A stretch of DNA of 42,268 nt from Pseudolabrys sp. (lineage in GTDB: Bacteria > Pseudomonadota > Alphaproteobacteria > Rhizobiales > Xanthobacteraceae): the NCBI GenBank assembly GCA_019635575.1, contig JAHBZF010000017.1, forward strand, positions 1-42,268, given 5' to 3'. Both the position numbers and the translations under genes were made by a program. The notes under the pieces are model-generated. The model saw only the letters and a list, made by a program, of their open reading frames with translations. It made no database searches and was not told the origin of the DNA. The stretch's first letter is position 1. The number at the start of each line of letters is the position of its first letter. Of this stretch, positions 14,770-23,427 are shown one piece after another.

Positions 14770-15759
14770 TCAAATGTCCAGCACCAGCCGCGCGCCTTTG
14801 GCCCGCGACACGCAGGTCATCATGGTCTGGTTGGCGGCGCGCTCCGACGACGACAGGATGCTGTCGCGGTGGTCGACCTCGCCGTCGATCACACGCACCT
14901 CGCAGGTGCCGCAGATGCCCTGCTGGCACGAGCAAGGGATTGGGATGCCGGCGTCGTTGAGCGCTTCCAGCACTGTTTTCTCCGGCGGAACGGCAACGGT
15001 AATGCCGGTCTGTTCGCATACGACATCGAAACTGCCGGAAACTTCATCGGCAGGGCGGCTGCGTGGCGTGAACCATTCGAAGCGCACCGTATCGGCCGGC
15101 CACGCGGCGGTCGCTTCCTCGACCGCTGTCATCAATCCTTCGGGGCCGCAGCAATAGACCACGGTGTTTTCTTCGACCGGGCCGAGCCGCTGCTGCACGT
15201 CGAGCCGCGTCCCGGCTTGCGAACTGTGCAGCGACAGGTTGCCGCCGAGCGCGCGGATTTCGTCGAGGAACGGCGCGTCCGCATCCCGCTTGTTGCAGTA
15301 GAGCAGCGTCCACGGCTTGTTGCGGGCGCTCGCCGCCTGCATCATCGGAATGAGCGGCGTGACGCCGATGCCGCCCGCGACGAACAGATAACGGTCGGCA
15401 TCGATCAACGGAAAATTGTTGCGCGGCGTACTGATCTTGAGGATTTCGCCGGGCCGCAGCTTGCGGTGCACGAACTGCGACGACTGCCCGCCGCTCACCG
15501 AGCGGATGCCGACGCGGTAGCGCGACGTATCGCTGGGATCGCCGCATAGCGAGTATTGCCGCATGATGCCGCCGGGCAGATGCAGGTCCACATGCGCGCC
15601 CGGCTCGAACGGCGGCAGCGGTTTGCCGTTGGTCGGCGCCAGTTCGAGCGACAGCACGCCCGGCGCTTCGTAGCGCAGCGCCCGCACGATCACTTCGTGC
15701 ATGTCGGGTGTGGCGCGGCCCGCTTCCGGTTTGGTCAGTTCGGCGACGTCGTTCGCCAT
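14770..15759 (-). CDS. Flavin/2Fe-2S oxygenase reductase (VanB/phthalate dioxygenase reductase type)
   Basis: 329-aa reductase for the Rieske oxygenases. An N-terminal flavin-binding barrel has RQYSL at 67-71, the NAD(P) domain has GGIGVTP at 129-135, and a C-terminal plant-type ferredoxin domain carries C278, C283, C286 and C316 (C-x4-C-x2-C-x29-C). This domain order defines the class IA (VanB/PDR) reductases that serve alpha-only Rieske oxygenases, in agreement with the two oxygenases downstream. The start ATG at 15759 follows AGAGGA; the frame is open further upstream inside the aldehyde dehydrogenase gene but lacks homology there. A single reductase apparently supplies both oxygenase copies. 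Confidence 0.94.
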   Translation of the reverse strand: MANDVAELTKPEAGRATPDMHEVIVRALRYEAPGVLSLELAPTNGKPLPPFEPGAHVDLHLPGGIMRQYSLCGDPSDTSRYRVGIRSVSGGQSSQFVHRKLRPGEILKISTPRNNFPLIDADRYLFVAGGIGVTPLIPMMQAASARNKPWTLLYCNKRDADAPFLDEIRALGGNLSLHSSQAGTRLDVQQRLGPVEENTVVYCCGPEGLMTAVEEATAAWPADTVRFEWFTPRSRPADEVSGSFDVVCEQTGITVAVPPEKTVLEALNDAGIPIPCSCQQGICGTCEVRVIDGEVDHRDSILSSSERAANQTMMTCVSRAKGARLVLDI

Positions 15760-15773
15760 ATCCGTTGGTCCTC

Positions 15774-17264
15774 TTACGCCGTCAGCCCGGCCCACGGATG
15801 GGGCTGGCTGCTGAGATCGCAATAGATCGACTTCTGCGCCATCCAGGCGCGGATGCCTTCGCGGCCTTTCTCGCGACCGAGGCCGGAGTCCTTGACGCCG
15901 CCGAACGGCGTCGAGATCGAGAACTGCTTGTAGGTGTTGATCCACACCGTGCCGGATTCGATGCCGCGCGCGACGCGCCACGCTTTCGGGAAGTCGCGGG
16001 TATAGATGCCGCAGGCGAGCCCGTAGGTATTGTCGTTGCCCTGGCGGATCACGTCCGCTTCCGTGTCGAACGGCAGCACGGCCAGCACCGGGCCGAATAC
16101 TTCGTCGCGGCACAGACGGCTTTCGTTGTCGAGACCGGCGATAATGGTCGGCCGGTAATAAGTGCCGCCGGCATAGTCGCTACCGCCCGGCCGCTCGCCG
16201 CCGGTGAGCACCGTGCCGCCGTCCTCGCGGGCGCGCGTCACATGGCCTTCCACCTCGTCGCGATGGCGCGGGCGGATCAGCGGCGCCACCTGCGTCGTCT
16301 TTTCGAACGGATGCCCGATGCGCAGCCGTTCGGTGGCGGCAACGAGCTTCTTGACGAAGGTGTCGTAGATGCTGCGCTCGACGAACAGACGCGAGCCGGC
16401 GATGCAGGACTGGCCGGTCGAGGAAAACACGCCGAACATCACGCCGGCGCAGGCGACATCGAGGTCGGCGTCGGCGAAGACGATGGTCGGCGACTTGCCG
16501 CCGAGTTCGAGCGAGACCGGCATCAGCTTTTCCGCGGCCTTGCGGGCGATGTCGCGGCCGGTTTCGGTGCCTCCGGTGAACGACACTTTCTTGATGGCCG
16601 GATGCGTGACGAGACGTTCGCCGACGATTGATCCCGCGCCCGGCAGCGTCGAGAACAGGCCGGGCGGCAGGCCGGCGGCTTCGATCACGCGCGCCAGTTC
16701 GAGGCAGACCAGTGGGCTCCACGACGACGGCTTGAGCAGCACGGCATTGCCGGCGGCGAGCGCCGGCGCGATCTTCTGCGCGTCGGAGGCGATTGGCGAA
16801 TTCCACGGCGTGATCGCCGCGGTGACGCCGAGCGGCTCATACACCGACATGGTGAGGTAGTTGCCGCGCGACGGCGTCAAGGCATCTTCCGTCGTCTCCA
16901 GCGTCGCCGCCATGTAGCGGAACGTGCCGGCGGCGCTCAGCGCCAGCGCGCGCGTTTCGGTCAGCGTCTTGCCGGTGTCGCGCGACTGCACATGCGAGAT
17001 GCGGTCGGCATTCTGCGCGATGCCGTCGGCGATACGGTAGAGATAGGCCGCACGTTCATGCGGCAGCAGCTTGCGCCACGCCGGATCGTTCGCTGCGTCC
17101 TGCGCGCGCTCGATGGCAAGATCGACGTCTTCCAGCGAAGCACCGGCGAGGTTGGCGTTGAGCGAGCCATCGGCCGGGAAATTCGACGCGATGTCCGCGC
17201 CGCGACCGCGGCGCCATTCGCCGCCGATATACAATTTGTCCTGAGGCGTGACGGCTTGGTCCAT
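15774..17264 (-). CDS. NAD(P)-dependent aldehyde dehydrogenase
   Basis: 496-aa member of the aldehyde dehydrogenase superfamily. N155 in TPWNSP, E253 in LELGGKSP and the catalytic C287 in GQSCIAGSR are all present, and the length is standard. It oxidises an aldehyde to the acid, with the precise substrate unknown. It follows the ThDP enzyme (27 bp), so it may oxidise the aldehyde released by that enzyme's decarboxylation, as in benzoylformate-type pathways. It lies 14 bp before the reductase gene, in the same operon. By sequence style it resembles betaine/aromatic (ALDH) dehydrogenases and not the CoA-acylating methylmalonate-semialdehyde type. Confidence 0.93.
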   Translation of the reverse strand: MDQAVTPQDKLYIGGEWRRGRGADIASNFPADGSLNANLAGASLEDVDLAIERAQDAANDPAWRKLLPHERAAYLYRIADGIAQNADRISHVQSRDTGKTLTETRALALSAAGTFRYMAATLETTEDALTPSRGNYLTMSVYEPLGVTAAITPWNSPIASDAQKIAPALAAGNAVLLKPSSWSPLVCLELARVIEAAGLPPGLFSTLPGAGSIVGERLVTHPAIKKVSFTGGTETGRDIARKAAEKLMPVSLELGGKSPTIVFADADLDVACAGVMFGVFSSTGQSCIAGSRLFVERSIYDTFVKKLVAATERLRIGHPFEKTTQVAPLIRPRHRDEVEGHVTRAREDGGTVLTGGERPGGSDYAGGTYYRPTIIAGLDNESRLCRDEVFGPVLAVLPFDTEADVIRQGNDNTYGLACGIYTRDFPKAWRVARGIESGTVWINTYKQFSISTPFGGVKDSGLGREKGREGIRAWMAQKSIYCDLSSQPHPWAGLTA

Positions 17265-17291
17265 CAGACGCTCCTTAACGCGATACGAGGG

Positions 17292-19004
17292 TCAGGTCGG
17301 CTTGCCGGCAGCGCCGGCCGGCGGACCGGCGAAGCTGTGGCTGAACGGACCAATGGCAACCATGTCGATTTCGATCAGACGCGGGCCGCGCGTCTTGAGC
17401 GCGCGGTCGAACACGGCGTCGAAATCCTCGATCTTGCCGATTTTCTCGTGCGGCAGTCCGACCGACTGGCACACCAGCGAGAAATCCGGCGTCAGGATGT
17501 TGGAATAAACGTGACGGCTGCCGTATTGCGCGTCCTGGATGTTGCGGATCACGCCGTAGCCGCGGTCGTTCATCAGCAGGAACACGATGTCGGCTTCGCT
17601 TTCCACCGCGGTGGCGAATTCGCCGATCATGAGCTGCGAGCCGCCGTCGCCGAGCAGCGTGACGGTCTTTGCCGTATTGGCGGTCATGGCAGCGCCGATG
17701 CCCATGGCGATGCCCTGGCCGATACCGCCGCCGAGCGCATGCACGCCGAGATGCGGCGCGGCCAGCCGCACGTCGCGATTGCCGAACGTGCTGTTGGAGA
17801 TGGTGACGTCGCGCACCCACGGATGGGCACCGGCCTGCACGCGACGGCTCACCGTCGCCGCCATCGCGATGTAGGGGCCGAGATTTTTGCGCAAGGCCGC
17901 TTCGGAAGCTTCGCGCGCCGGCTGGATCGCCTTGAGGAAGCCGGCGTCGGTGTCGAGGGTCTGCGGCAGGCGCGCCAGCAATCCTTCAAGCGCGAGTTGC
18001 GCGTCGGCGGCGATGAACATCTCGACCGGATAGTTGCGGCCGCCTTGCGACGGATCGGCATCGATCTGCACGATCGGCGGCAGCTTCATGCGGTTGTTGT
18101 GGGTTTCGTTGCCGCGCAGCCGCGAGCCGACGACGATCATCAGGTCGGCGCGGGCATAAAGAGCCTCTGCCTCCTTCGTCATGTTGAAGGCGCCGAGATT
18201 GCGCGGGTGGCCTTCCGGCACCGCGGCGCGGCCGTTGGTGCTGGTGACGGCGGCAAAGCCACGCTCCACCAGCGCTGTCGCAGCGTCAGCCGCGCCACGC
18301 GCGCCGCCGCCGAGCCAGAGCATCGGCCGCTTCGCCTTGCGCACGCGCGCGGCCAGTGCATCGAGATGCGCGGCGTCGGGCGCGCGGCGCGGAATTTCCG
18401 GCATGCCGGGGAGGGCGCGCGCGGGCACCATCACGCGCTGCACGTCGACGGGGATTTCCAGCGTCACCGGGCCGGTCGGCGCGGTGAGGGCCTGAACCGC
18501 TGCATCCACCAGGGTGTCGATGGCGCTGCACGGCTCCCAGATGCGCAGATAGCTTTTGCTGATCGCCTTGAGCATATCCGGCTGGCGCGGAACGTCATGG
18601 ATCGCGGCGCGATCACGATCGACGAATTCGCGGTCGACCTGGGTGGTGATGTGCAGCACCGGCGAGCCGGCGGTGAGCGCCTCGACCTGCGATCCGGCGG
18701 CGTTGCCGGCGGCGGTCCCGGTCGAGGTGATGCAGACGCCGAGCGAGCGCGACACGCGCGCATAAGCGTCCGCCATGTTCATGGCGCCGGCTTCGCCACG
18801 CGCCGGGACGAAGCGGATGCGTCCTTGCCGGGCGATGGCGTCGAGGATCGGCATGTTGTGGATCGAGATCACGCCGAACGCCGTGGTCACGCCGAGATCG
18901 GCCAGCGCGCGTGCGATGGCGTCGCCCACGGTTTCCTCGACGGGAAGATTGGTTGCCTGCACCTTTGTCGAACCGTGGGTGGCAGAAGCGACTGAGATGT
19001 TCAT
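17292..19004 (-). CDS. Thiamine diphosphate-dependent enzyme (acetolactate synthase/benzoylformate decarboxylase-like)
   Basis: 570-aa ThDP enzyme with the three usual domains. The cofactor-activating Glu is E71 in ARGEAGAMNMADAYAR. The ThDP/Mg motif is GDGGSQ at 452 with the closing Asn at 479 (MND). The middle domain has IVVGSRLRG and IVQIDADPSQ. It belongs to the broad IlvB-like group, which includes acetolactate synthases, benzoylformate decarboxylases and lyases, and no regulatory subunit gene is nearby, so a catabolic 2-oxo-acid decarboxylase or lyase is more likely than isoleucine/valine biosynthesis. The ATG at 19004 is taken; a TTG 12 bp upstream is possible. The aldehyde dehydrogenase downstream is the expected next step. 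Confidence 0.9.
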   Translation of the reverse strand: MNISVASATHGSTKVQATNLPVEETVGDAIARALADLGVTTAFGVISIHNMPILDAIARQGRIRFVPARGEAGAMNMADAYARVSRSLGVCITSTGTAAGNAAGSQVEALTAGSPVLHITTQVDREFVDRDRAAIHDVPRQPDMLKAISKSYLRIWEPCSAIDTLVDAAVQALTAPTGPVTLEIPVDVQRVMVPARALPGMPEIPRRAPDAAHLDALAARVRKAKRPMLWLGGGARGAADAATALVERGFAAVTSTNGRAAVPEGHPRNLGAFNMTKEAEALYARADLMIVVGSRLRGNETHNNRMKLPPIVQIDADPSQGGRNYPVEMFIAADAQLALEGLLARLPQTLDTDAGFLKAIQPAREASEAALRKNLGPYIAMAATVSRRVQAGAHPWVRDVTISNSTFGNRDVRLAAPHLGVHALGGGIGQGIAMGIGAAMTANTAKTVTLLGDGGSQLMIGEFATAVESEADIVFLLMNDRGYGVIRNIQDAQYGSRHVYSNILTPDFSLVCQSVGLPHEKIGKIEDFDAVFDRALKTRGPRLIEIDMVAIGPFSHSFAGPPAGAAGKPT

Positions 19005-19019
19005 CGGGATATCCAATCT

Positions 19020-19805
19020 TCAGATATGACGCGAGACGCCGCCGGAGATTTCGAGGCTGGCGCCATTGATGTAGCTGGCGGCCGGGGAGCCGAGGAAGAT
19101 GATCGCCTTGGCGGCTTCCTCGGGCTGGCCCAACCGGCCGAGCGGAATGTGCTTCTGGAAGGCGAGGGAGGCGAACCAGTCATCGCGCGACTGACTCTTG
19201 TCGGTGCGTGCCTCGAAACGGCGCTGCCATTGCCCGGAATCGACGAGGCCGAGCAGCACCGTATTGACGCGAATGCGTGGCGCGAATTCCGTGGCGAGCG
19301 ACTTGAGCAGGTTCTGCACGCCGGCGCGCGCCGCCGAGGTGCAGACCATATGCGGCTCGGGCTGGACCGACAGCAGCGAATTGACGCCAACAATCGCCGG
19401 CGCGTCGCTTTTCTCGAGCAGCGATCGGAACGCACGGATCGGCAGGATCTGGCTGAAGAATTTCAGCTCTAACTCGTCGCGCCATTGCTGGTCGCTGGTG
19501 TCGCCGAAGGTCGAGACGCGGCCCTGGCCGGCATTATTGACGAGCAGGTCGATGTGACCGTCGCCCCAGGCGGCAACCTTGTCGGCAAAAGCTTTCACGG
19601 CGGCGGCATCGAGCACGTCGCAGCGCACGACCAGCAGCTTGTCGCTGTTGCCAAGCTGGGATTTGGCGGTGGCGAGGCGCGCCTCGTCCCGGCCGCAAAT
19701 AGCGACCCGTGCGCCATCGGCGAGCAACAGGCGGGCGGTGGCGAGGCCAATGCCGGAGCTGCCTCCGGTGACGACGACGATGCGATTTTTCAGTCCAAGG
19801 TCCAC
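19020..19805 (-). CDS. SDR-family protein with altered catalytic motif
   Basis: 261-aa Rossmann-fold protein of the short-chain dehydrogenase family: cofactor motif TGGSSGIG near residue 12, NNAG near 90, and a C-terminal INGASLEISGGVS. The usual YxxxK reads TxxxR in HMVCTSAARAGVQNLLKSLA, so both catalytic residues are replaced, although the upstream Ser (VNSLLS) remains. SDR proteins with SAARAG in this position form a recognisable divergent group whose chemistry is unclear to me. The GTG start at 19805 follows GAAGGAT and fits the first strand of the fold; a longer N-terminus would overlap the IclR gene. It sits between iclR and the ThDP enzyme gene. Confidence 0.88.
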   Translation of the reverse strand: MDLGLKNRIVVVTGGSSGIGLATARLLLADGARVAICGRDEARLATAKSQLGNSDKLLVVRCDVLDAAAVKAFADKVAAWGDGHIDLLVNNAGQGRVSTFGDTSDQQWRDELELKFFSQILPIRAFRSLLEKSDAPAIVGVNSLLSVQPEPHMVCTSAARAGVQNLLKSLATEFAPRIRVNTVLLGLVDSGQWQRRFEARTDKSQSRDDWFASLAFQKHIPLGRLGQPEEAAKAIIFLGSPAASYINGASLEISGGVSRHI

Positions 19806-19815
19806 GGTGTATCCT

Positions 19816-20664
19816 TCACCCTGCTGCGCGCGTTGTGCCGTTCGGCAGGCCCTTGTCCGGCCCGTGCCATCCCAGCCGCTGCGAAATGTCATGCGCCGCA
19901 TTCTTGATGCCGGCAGCGATCTGCGAGCGCCGGGCGGCGCCGGCGAAATCGGCGCTGAGGCCGGTGACATTCAGCGCGGCCACCGGCGTGCCGGTGGCAT
20001 CGAACACTGCCGCGGCAACGGAACTGATGCCGGCTTCGAAGTTGCCGTCGCTCCAGGCGAGACCGGCGGCGCGATCCGCCGAAATCTGCGCATGCAATTG
20101 CGACGGCGTGACGGCGGTATGCGCGGTCACGGGTTTGAGCACCGTGTCGGCATAGAGCGCATCCACCCGCGCCGGCGGCAGATAGGCGAGAATGATGCGG
20201 CCCATATTGGTCGCGTGCGCGGGCAGGCGGCTGCCGATCCGGATATTGCTGGTCAGCACGTGGTTCGGTACGCGGCGCACCAGGTAGACGACTTCCGCGC
20301 CGTCGAGGACGCCGAGATGTGCCGACAGGCGCAGCGAATCCGCAAGCCGCGTCAGCACCGGCACCGAGGTCTGCACCAGATCCTCGGAGAAGAACGCCTG
20401 CGCGGTCAGCCCGATCAGGCCCACACCGATGCGCCAGCCCTTGCCTTCGCCCAGCGGCTCGATGAAGCGTTCGCTTTCCAGAGCGTGCAGCAACCGCAAC
20501 AGCGTGGTGCGGTTGATGCCGAGCTGCCGCGCGCTGCGCGACATATTGGTAACCGGGTCGCCTTCGGCGATGTGCCGCAGCAGGCGCGCCGCGCGTTGCA
20601 CCGGCGGTGAGCCGTAAAGCTGCTGGCTGGTGTCGTCGTCGACCGGTTCGTCTGTCTTAGACAT
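19816..20664 (-). CDS. IclR-family transcriptional regulator (operon-internal)
   Basis: 282-aa IclR protein. The N-terminal winged helix (about residues 20-80) contains VQRAARLLRHIAEG and SRSARQLGINRTTLLRLLHALESE; the C-terminal effector domain has SVPVLTRLADSLRLSAHLGVLDG and GRIILAYLPPARV. The ATG at 20664 overlaps the end of the alpha/beta hydrolase gene by 8 bp, so it is transcribed inside the long operon rather than from its own promoter. A second IclR gene lies at 25694 at the divergent promoter. The two may respond to different intermediates or act at different promoters. No operator is obvious next to this copy. Confidence 0.9.
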   Translation of the reverse strand: MSKTDEPVDDDTSQQLYGSPPVQRAARLLRHIAEGDPVTNMSRSARQLGINRTTLLRLLHALESERFIEPLGEGKGWRIGVGLIGLTAQAFFSEDLVQTSVPVLTRLADSLRLSAHLGVLDGAEVVYLVRRVPNHVLTSNIRIGSRLPAHATNMGRIILAYLPPARVDALYADTVLKPVTAHTAVTPSQLHAQISADRAAGLAWSDGNFEAGISSVAAAVFDATGTPVAALNVTGLSADFAGAARRSQIAAGIKNAAHDISQRLGWHGPDKGLPNGTTRAAG

Positions 20665-21487
20665 GGACAGCATCCTCGAACAACGGGGCGAGAAGGGTTG
20701 CGACCGCTTGCGGCGCTTCCTGCGGCAGGGCGTGGCCGGCATCGTCGATCAGATGGAAACGGCTGCCGGAGAGCGCCGCATGGGCTTGCCGCGCATTGTC
20801 CGGCGGGGTGATGACGTCCTGCGCGCCGACCGCGACCAGCGCCGGCGCCTTGATGTGACGCGCATCGGCGAGAAGGTCGCCGCGGCCGAGAGCCTGCACC
20901 GCCTGCGCGTATCCGGCGGGATCGACAGCCGCCATGGCATCCTCGACCGCCTGCGCGATCTCCGGCTTGCGCTCTGGCTGATAGACCAGCCGATGCGCCC
21001 GCGCTTTCGCGAAGTCCGCGGGGCCGAGCTTTTTAAGATCGTCGATGCGCGCCTGCACCTTCGCCGGCAGTGCTTCGCCGGGGGCGACGCGATAGCCGAG
21101 CGCCGGCGACAGCAACGCGAGCGCATTGACGCGGCCGGCATGATGCGCGGCGAAGCTCGCCGCGAACAAGGCGCCCAGCGAATGGCCGACCAGCACGACA
21201 CGGTCGAGGCGCAGCCGGTCGAGGAGCCCGGCGAGGGCATCGGCGTAATCACGCGGCGCCGGTGTCGGGTTATCGAGCGGCCGCGAGCCGCCGTAACCCG
21301 GCGCGTCCCAGGCGATGACATCGACATCGTTCGGCAGGGCCGCCATCAAGGCCGCGAAACTTTGTCCGCGGCTGCCGATACCGTGCAGCAGCATCAGCGG
21401 CGTCGCCGTCCGTCCGCGCCGCCGCCACAGGCGAAGCCCGGCGGATTCGGAGCGTTCCAGTGCGGCGATGGTGGCCGTTGCGGTCAT
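20657..21487 (-). CDS. Alpha/beta-hydrolase
   Basis: 276-aa alpha/beta-hydrolase with an intact triad: nucleophile S103 in VGHSLGA, acid D224 in GAQDVITPP and H252 in DDAGHALPQ. LLHGIGSRGQSF near residue 34 supplies the oxyanion hole. The family includes meta-cleavage product (C-C bond) hydrolases, esterases and enol-lactonases. The extradiol-type VOC protein encoded divergently at 27240 makes a C-C hydrolase role attractive, but no family-specific residue proves it. It lies between the ABC permease and the IclR gene, 9 bp after the permease stop. Confidence 0.9.
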   Translation of the reverse strand: MTATATIAALERSESAGLRLWRRRGRTATPLMLLHGIGSRGQSFAALMAALPNDVDVIAWDAPGYGGSRPLDNPTPAPRDYADALAGLLDRLRLDRVVLVGHSLGALFAASFAAHHAGRVNALALLSPALGYRVAPGEALPAKVQARIDDLKKLGPADFAKARAHRLVYQPERKPEIAQAVEDAMAAVDPAGYAQAVQALGRGDLLADARHIKAPALVAVGAQDVITPPDNARQAHAALSGSRFHLIDDAGHALPQEAPQAVATLLAPLFEDAVHV

Positions 21488-21496
21488 AGGCCGGTG

Positions 21497-22354
21497 CTAC
21501 GGGTTGGCGGTTGGAGGTGCGTCGAGCGCGCGCGGCACATAGTGCAGAACGCGGGTTTCGATGCTGGTCACGGCCCAGTACATGACGATGCCGATGATCG
21601 TGAGCAGGATGATGGCGTCGAACACCATGGCTGTATTGGCCTGGCCCTGACCGAAACTGATGAGATAGCCGAGCCCGATCTCGCCGCCGACCAGTTCGCC
21701 GACGGTGATGCCGATGACGGCGAGCGTCGCGCCGATGCGCAGGCCCGCCAGCAGGTTCGGCATCGAGAACGGCACCATGATCTTCCAGAAGATCTTGCTA
21801 CGGCTCATGTTGTAGGCGCGCGCGAGGTTGATCATGTCGCGATCCATCACGCGCATCGCCTGCAGCACGTTGACGAGGATCGGGAAGAACACGACGAGGA
21901 TCGTGACGATCAGCTTGGGCCAGGCGTTGTAACCGAACCAGAGAATGAACAGCGGGGCGAACGCCACCTTCGGCGCGATCTGCAGCGCCAGAATGTAGGG
22001 GGACAGCACCTTTTCCCAGGTCGGCAGCAGGCCCAGCGCATAACCGGAGACCGCGCCGAGCAGGCCGCCCAGGATGAAGCCGAGGATCGACATCGATGCG
22101 GTTGAGATGAAGTGGGTCAGCAGGTTTTCCTGCTGCCACATGCGCACGAATTCCGCGCCGAGTTCGCTGACGCGCGGAATGATGTATTTCGGGACGCCGA
22201 ACAGCGGTGGAAGATACTGCCAGGCGACGAGGACGACGACGGCGAGCGCGAGGCTCGCCGCCGGCGCTGCGTAGCCGCCGGTCCAGGATGTGCGCGCCGG
22301 CGCTTCACGCGGAGGCGTGGAACGTTCGGCAGGAGTGGTGGCCTGGTCCGTCAT
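21497..22354 (-). CDS. ABC importer permease (SsuC/TauC type), second system
   Basis: 285-aa inner-membrane protein. A polar, Pro/Thr-rich N-terminus of about 30 residues precedes about six membrane segments. The EAA-like loop reads INLARAYNMSRSKIFWKIMVPFSMPNLLAGLRIG, the diagnostic region of this permease class. It pairs with the binding protein at 22371 and the ATPase at 24613, with the FAD monooxygenase gene inserted between them. It is 16 bp downstream of the binding protein gene. It differs clearly from the permease at 2687. Confidence 0.92.
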   Translation of the reverse strand: MTDQATTPAERSTPPREAPARTSWTGGYAAPAASLALAVVVLVAWQYLPPLFGVPKYIIPRVSELGAEFVRMWQQENLLTHFISTASMSILGFILGGLLGAVSGYALGLLPTWEKVLSPYILALQIAPKVAFAPLFILWFGYNAWPKLIVTILVVFFPILVNVLQAMRVMDRDMINLARAYNMSRSKIFWKIMVPFSMPNLLAGLRIGATLAVIGITVGELVGGEIGLGYLISFGQGQANTAMVFDAIILLTIIGIVMYWAVTSIETRVLHYVPRALDAPPTANP

Positions 22355-22370
22355 CGCTGGCTCCGTTTGT

Positions 22371-23348
22371 TCAGCTCACGAACTGGTTGGTGTAGAGGTC
22401 TTCGATCGGAACCGCGCTCTGAATGATCTGGTTCTCGACGTAGAATTTCTGCACCGTCTTCAGCCGTTCCGGATCGAACTTGCCGAGCGCCGAGGCCGGC
22501 TCGGTCGCATAGACCTGCGTCACATAGCGGCGCAGGATGCGCTCCATGTCCTTTTCCTTGCCGGCATGCTGCGGAACGGCGGCGACGAAGTCGCGCGCGG
22601 CGGCAGCCGGATCGGCCATGCAATCGCGCACGGCCTGCATCACCGCCTTGACGAAGCCGCCGACAGCCGCCGGGCGCTCCTTGATCATCTTGTCGGAGGA
22701 GAGGATCGCCTGCGCCATCACCGGGAAGATCTTTTCGACCGGGTAGTAATCGAGCGCCACGCCGGCCTGTTCGATCGTGTCGGCCCATTCCGGGGTTGCC
22801 ATGATGCCGTCGAGCGACTTCGCGATCATGAGCTGGGTCACGCCGGCGGGGCCGACTGCCTGCACTTCGAGATCCGAGCGCTTCAGACCTGTCGCGGCGA
22901 GCACGGCGAGCAGCGCGTAATAGCCGGTGTCCTGATAGCCGATCACGCCGAGCTTCTTGCCGCGCAACTCGTTGAGCGACTTGATGTTGCTTTCCTTGCG
23001 GGTGACGAGCTGGAACAGCGGATGCGAACCGAGCTGTGCGACGGCGCGAACCGGAAGATCGTTCGGCCGCACGATCATCGAGGTCTCACCGAGGCCGCCG
23101 CCGAGATCGGCGTTGCCGACGCCGACCTGCTTGGCGACATCGGCGCCGCCGCGGCCGGTCTGGAACGTCACTTCGAGATTGTTCTTCGTGTAGTAGCCGC
23201 GCTTCATGGCGATGTGGAACGGCATGAAGGCCGGCAGGAACGAGGGCGCCGGAAACAGATACGTCACCTTTTCCGGAGCGGCGAAAGCCGGCCGGAACGC
23301 CGCGGTGGCCATCAGGCCGCCCAGTGCCGCGCGTCGTGAAATCCTCAT
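22371..23348 (-). CDS. NMT1-type ABC substrate-binding protein, second system
   Basis: 325-aa exported binding protein. The N-terminus RISRRAALGGLMATAAFRPAFAA is a Tat-like signal with cleavage after AFA or AFAA. The mature part opens KVTYLFPAPSFLPAFMPFHIAMKRGYY and contains LNELRGKKLGVIGYQDTGYYALLA, a pattern of the NMT1/SsuA/TauA superfamily. It is followed by its permease. A 79-bp gap separates it from the FAD monooxygenase gene upstream. The neighbouring catabolic genes suggest an aromatic or heteroaromatic acid as ligand (inference). Confidence 0.91.
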   Translation of the reverse strand: MRISRRAALGGLMATAAFRPAFAAPEKVTYLFPAPSFLPAFMPFHIAMKRGYYTKNNLEVTFQTGRGGADVAKQVGVGNADLGGGLGETSMIVRPNDLPVRAVAQLGSHPLFQLVTRKESNIKSLNELRGKKLGVIGYQDTGYYALLAVLAATGLKRSDLEVQAVGPAGVTQLMIAKSLDGIMATPEWADTIEQAGVALDYYPVEKIFPVMAQAILSSDKMIKERPAAVGGFVKAVMQAVRDCMADPAAAARDFVAAVPQHAGKEKDMERILRRYVTQVYATEPASALGKFDPERLKTVQKFYVENQIIQSAVPIEDLYTNQFVS

Positions 23349-23427
23349 GTCAGTGTCTCCCCTTTGTTAAAGGTCCGAACGCGGCGAGGCGTCGGCCCGT
23401 TGCGAAAACGAACGAATGGCGTCGCGG

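Noticed and set aside
13735-15549. 604-codon plus-strand frame across the MBL and reductase genes
   Set aside because: Antisense to two genes with intact motifs; no recognisable domain or start signal.
17292-19004. Biosynthetic acetolactate synthase (ilvB)
   Set aside because: No ilvN/ilvC neighbour and the setting is a catabolic operon with an aldehyde dehydrogenase directly downstream.
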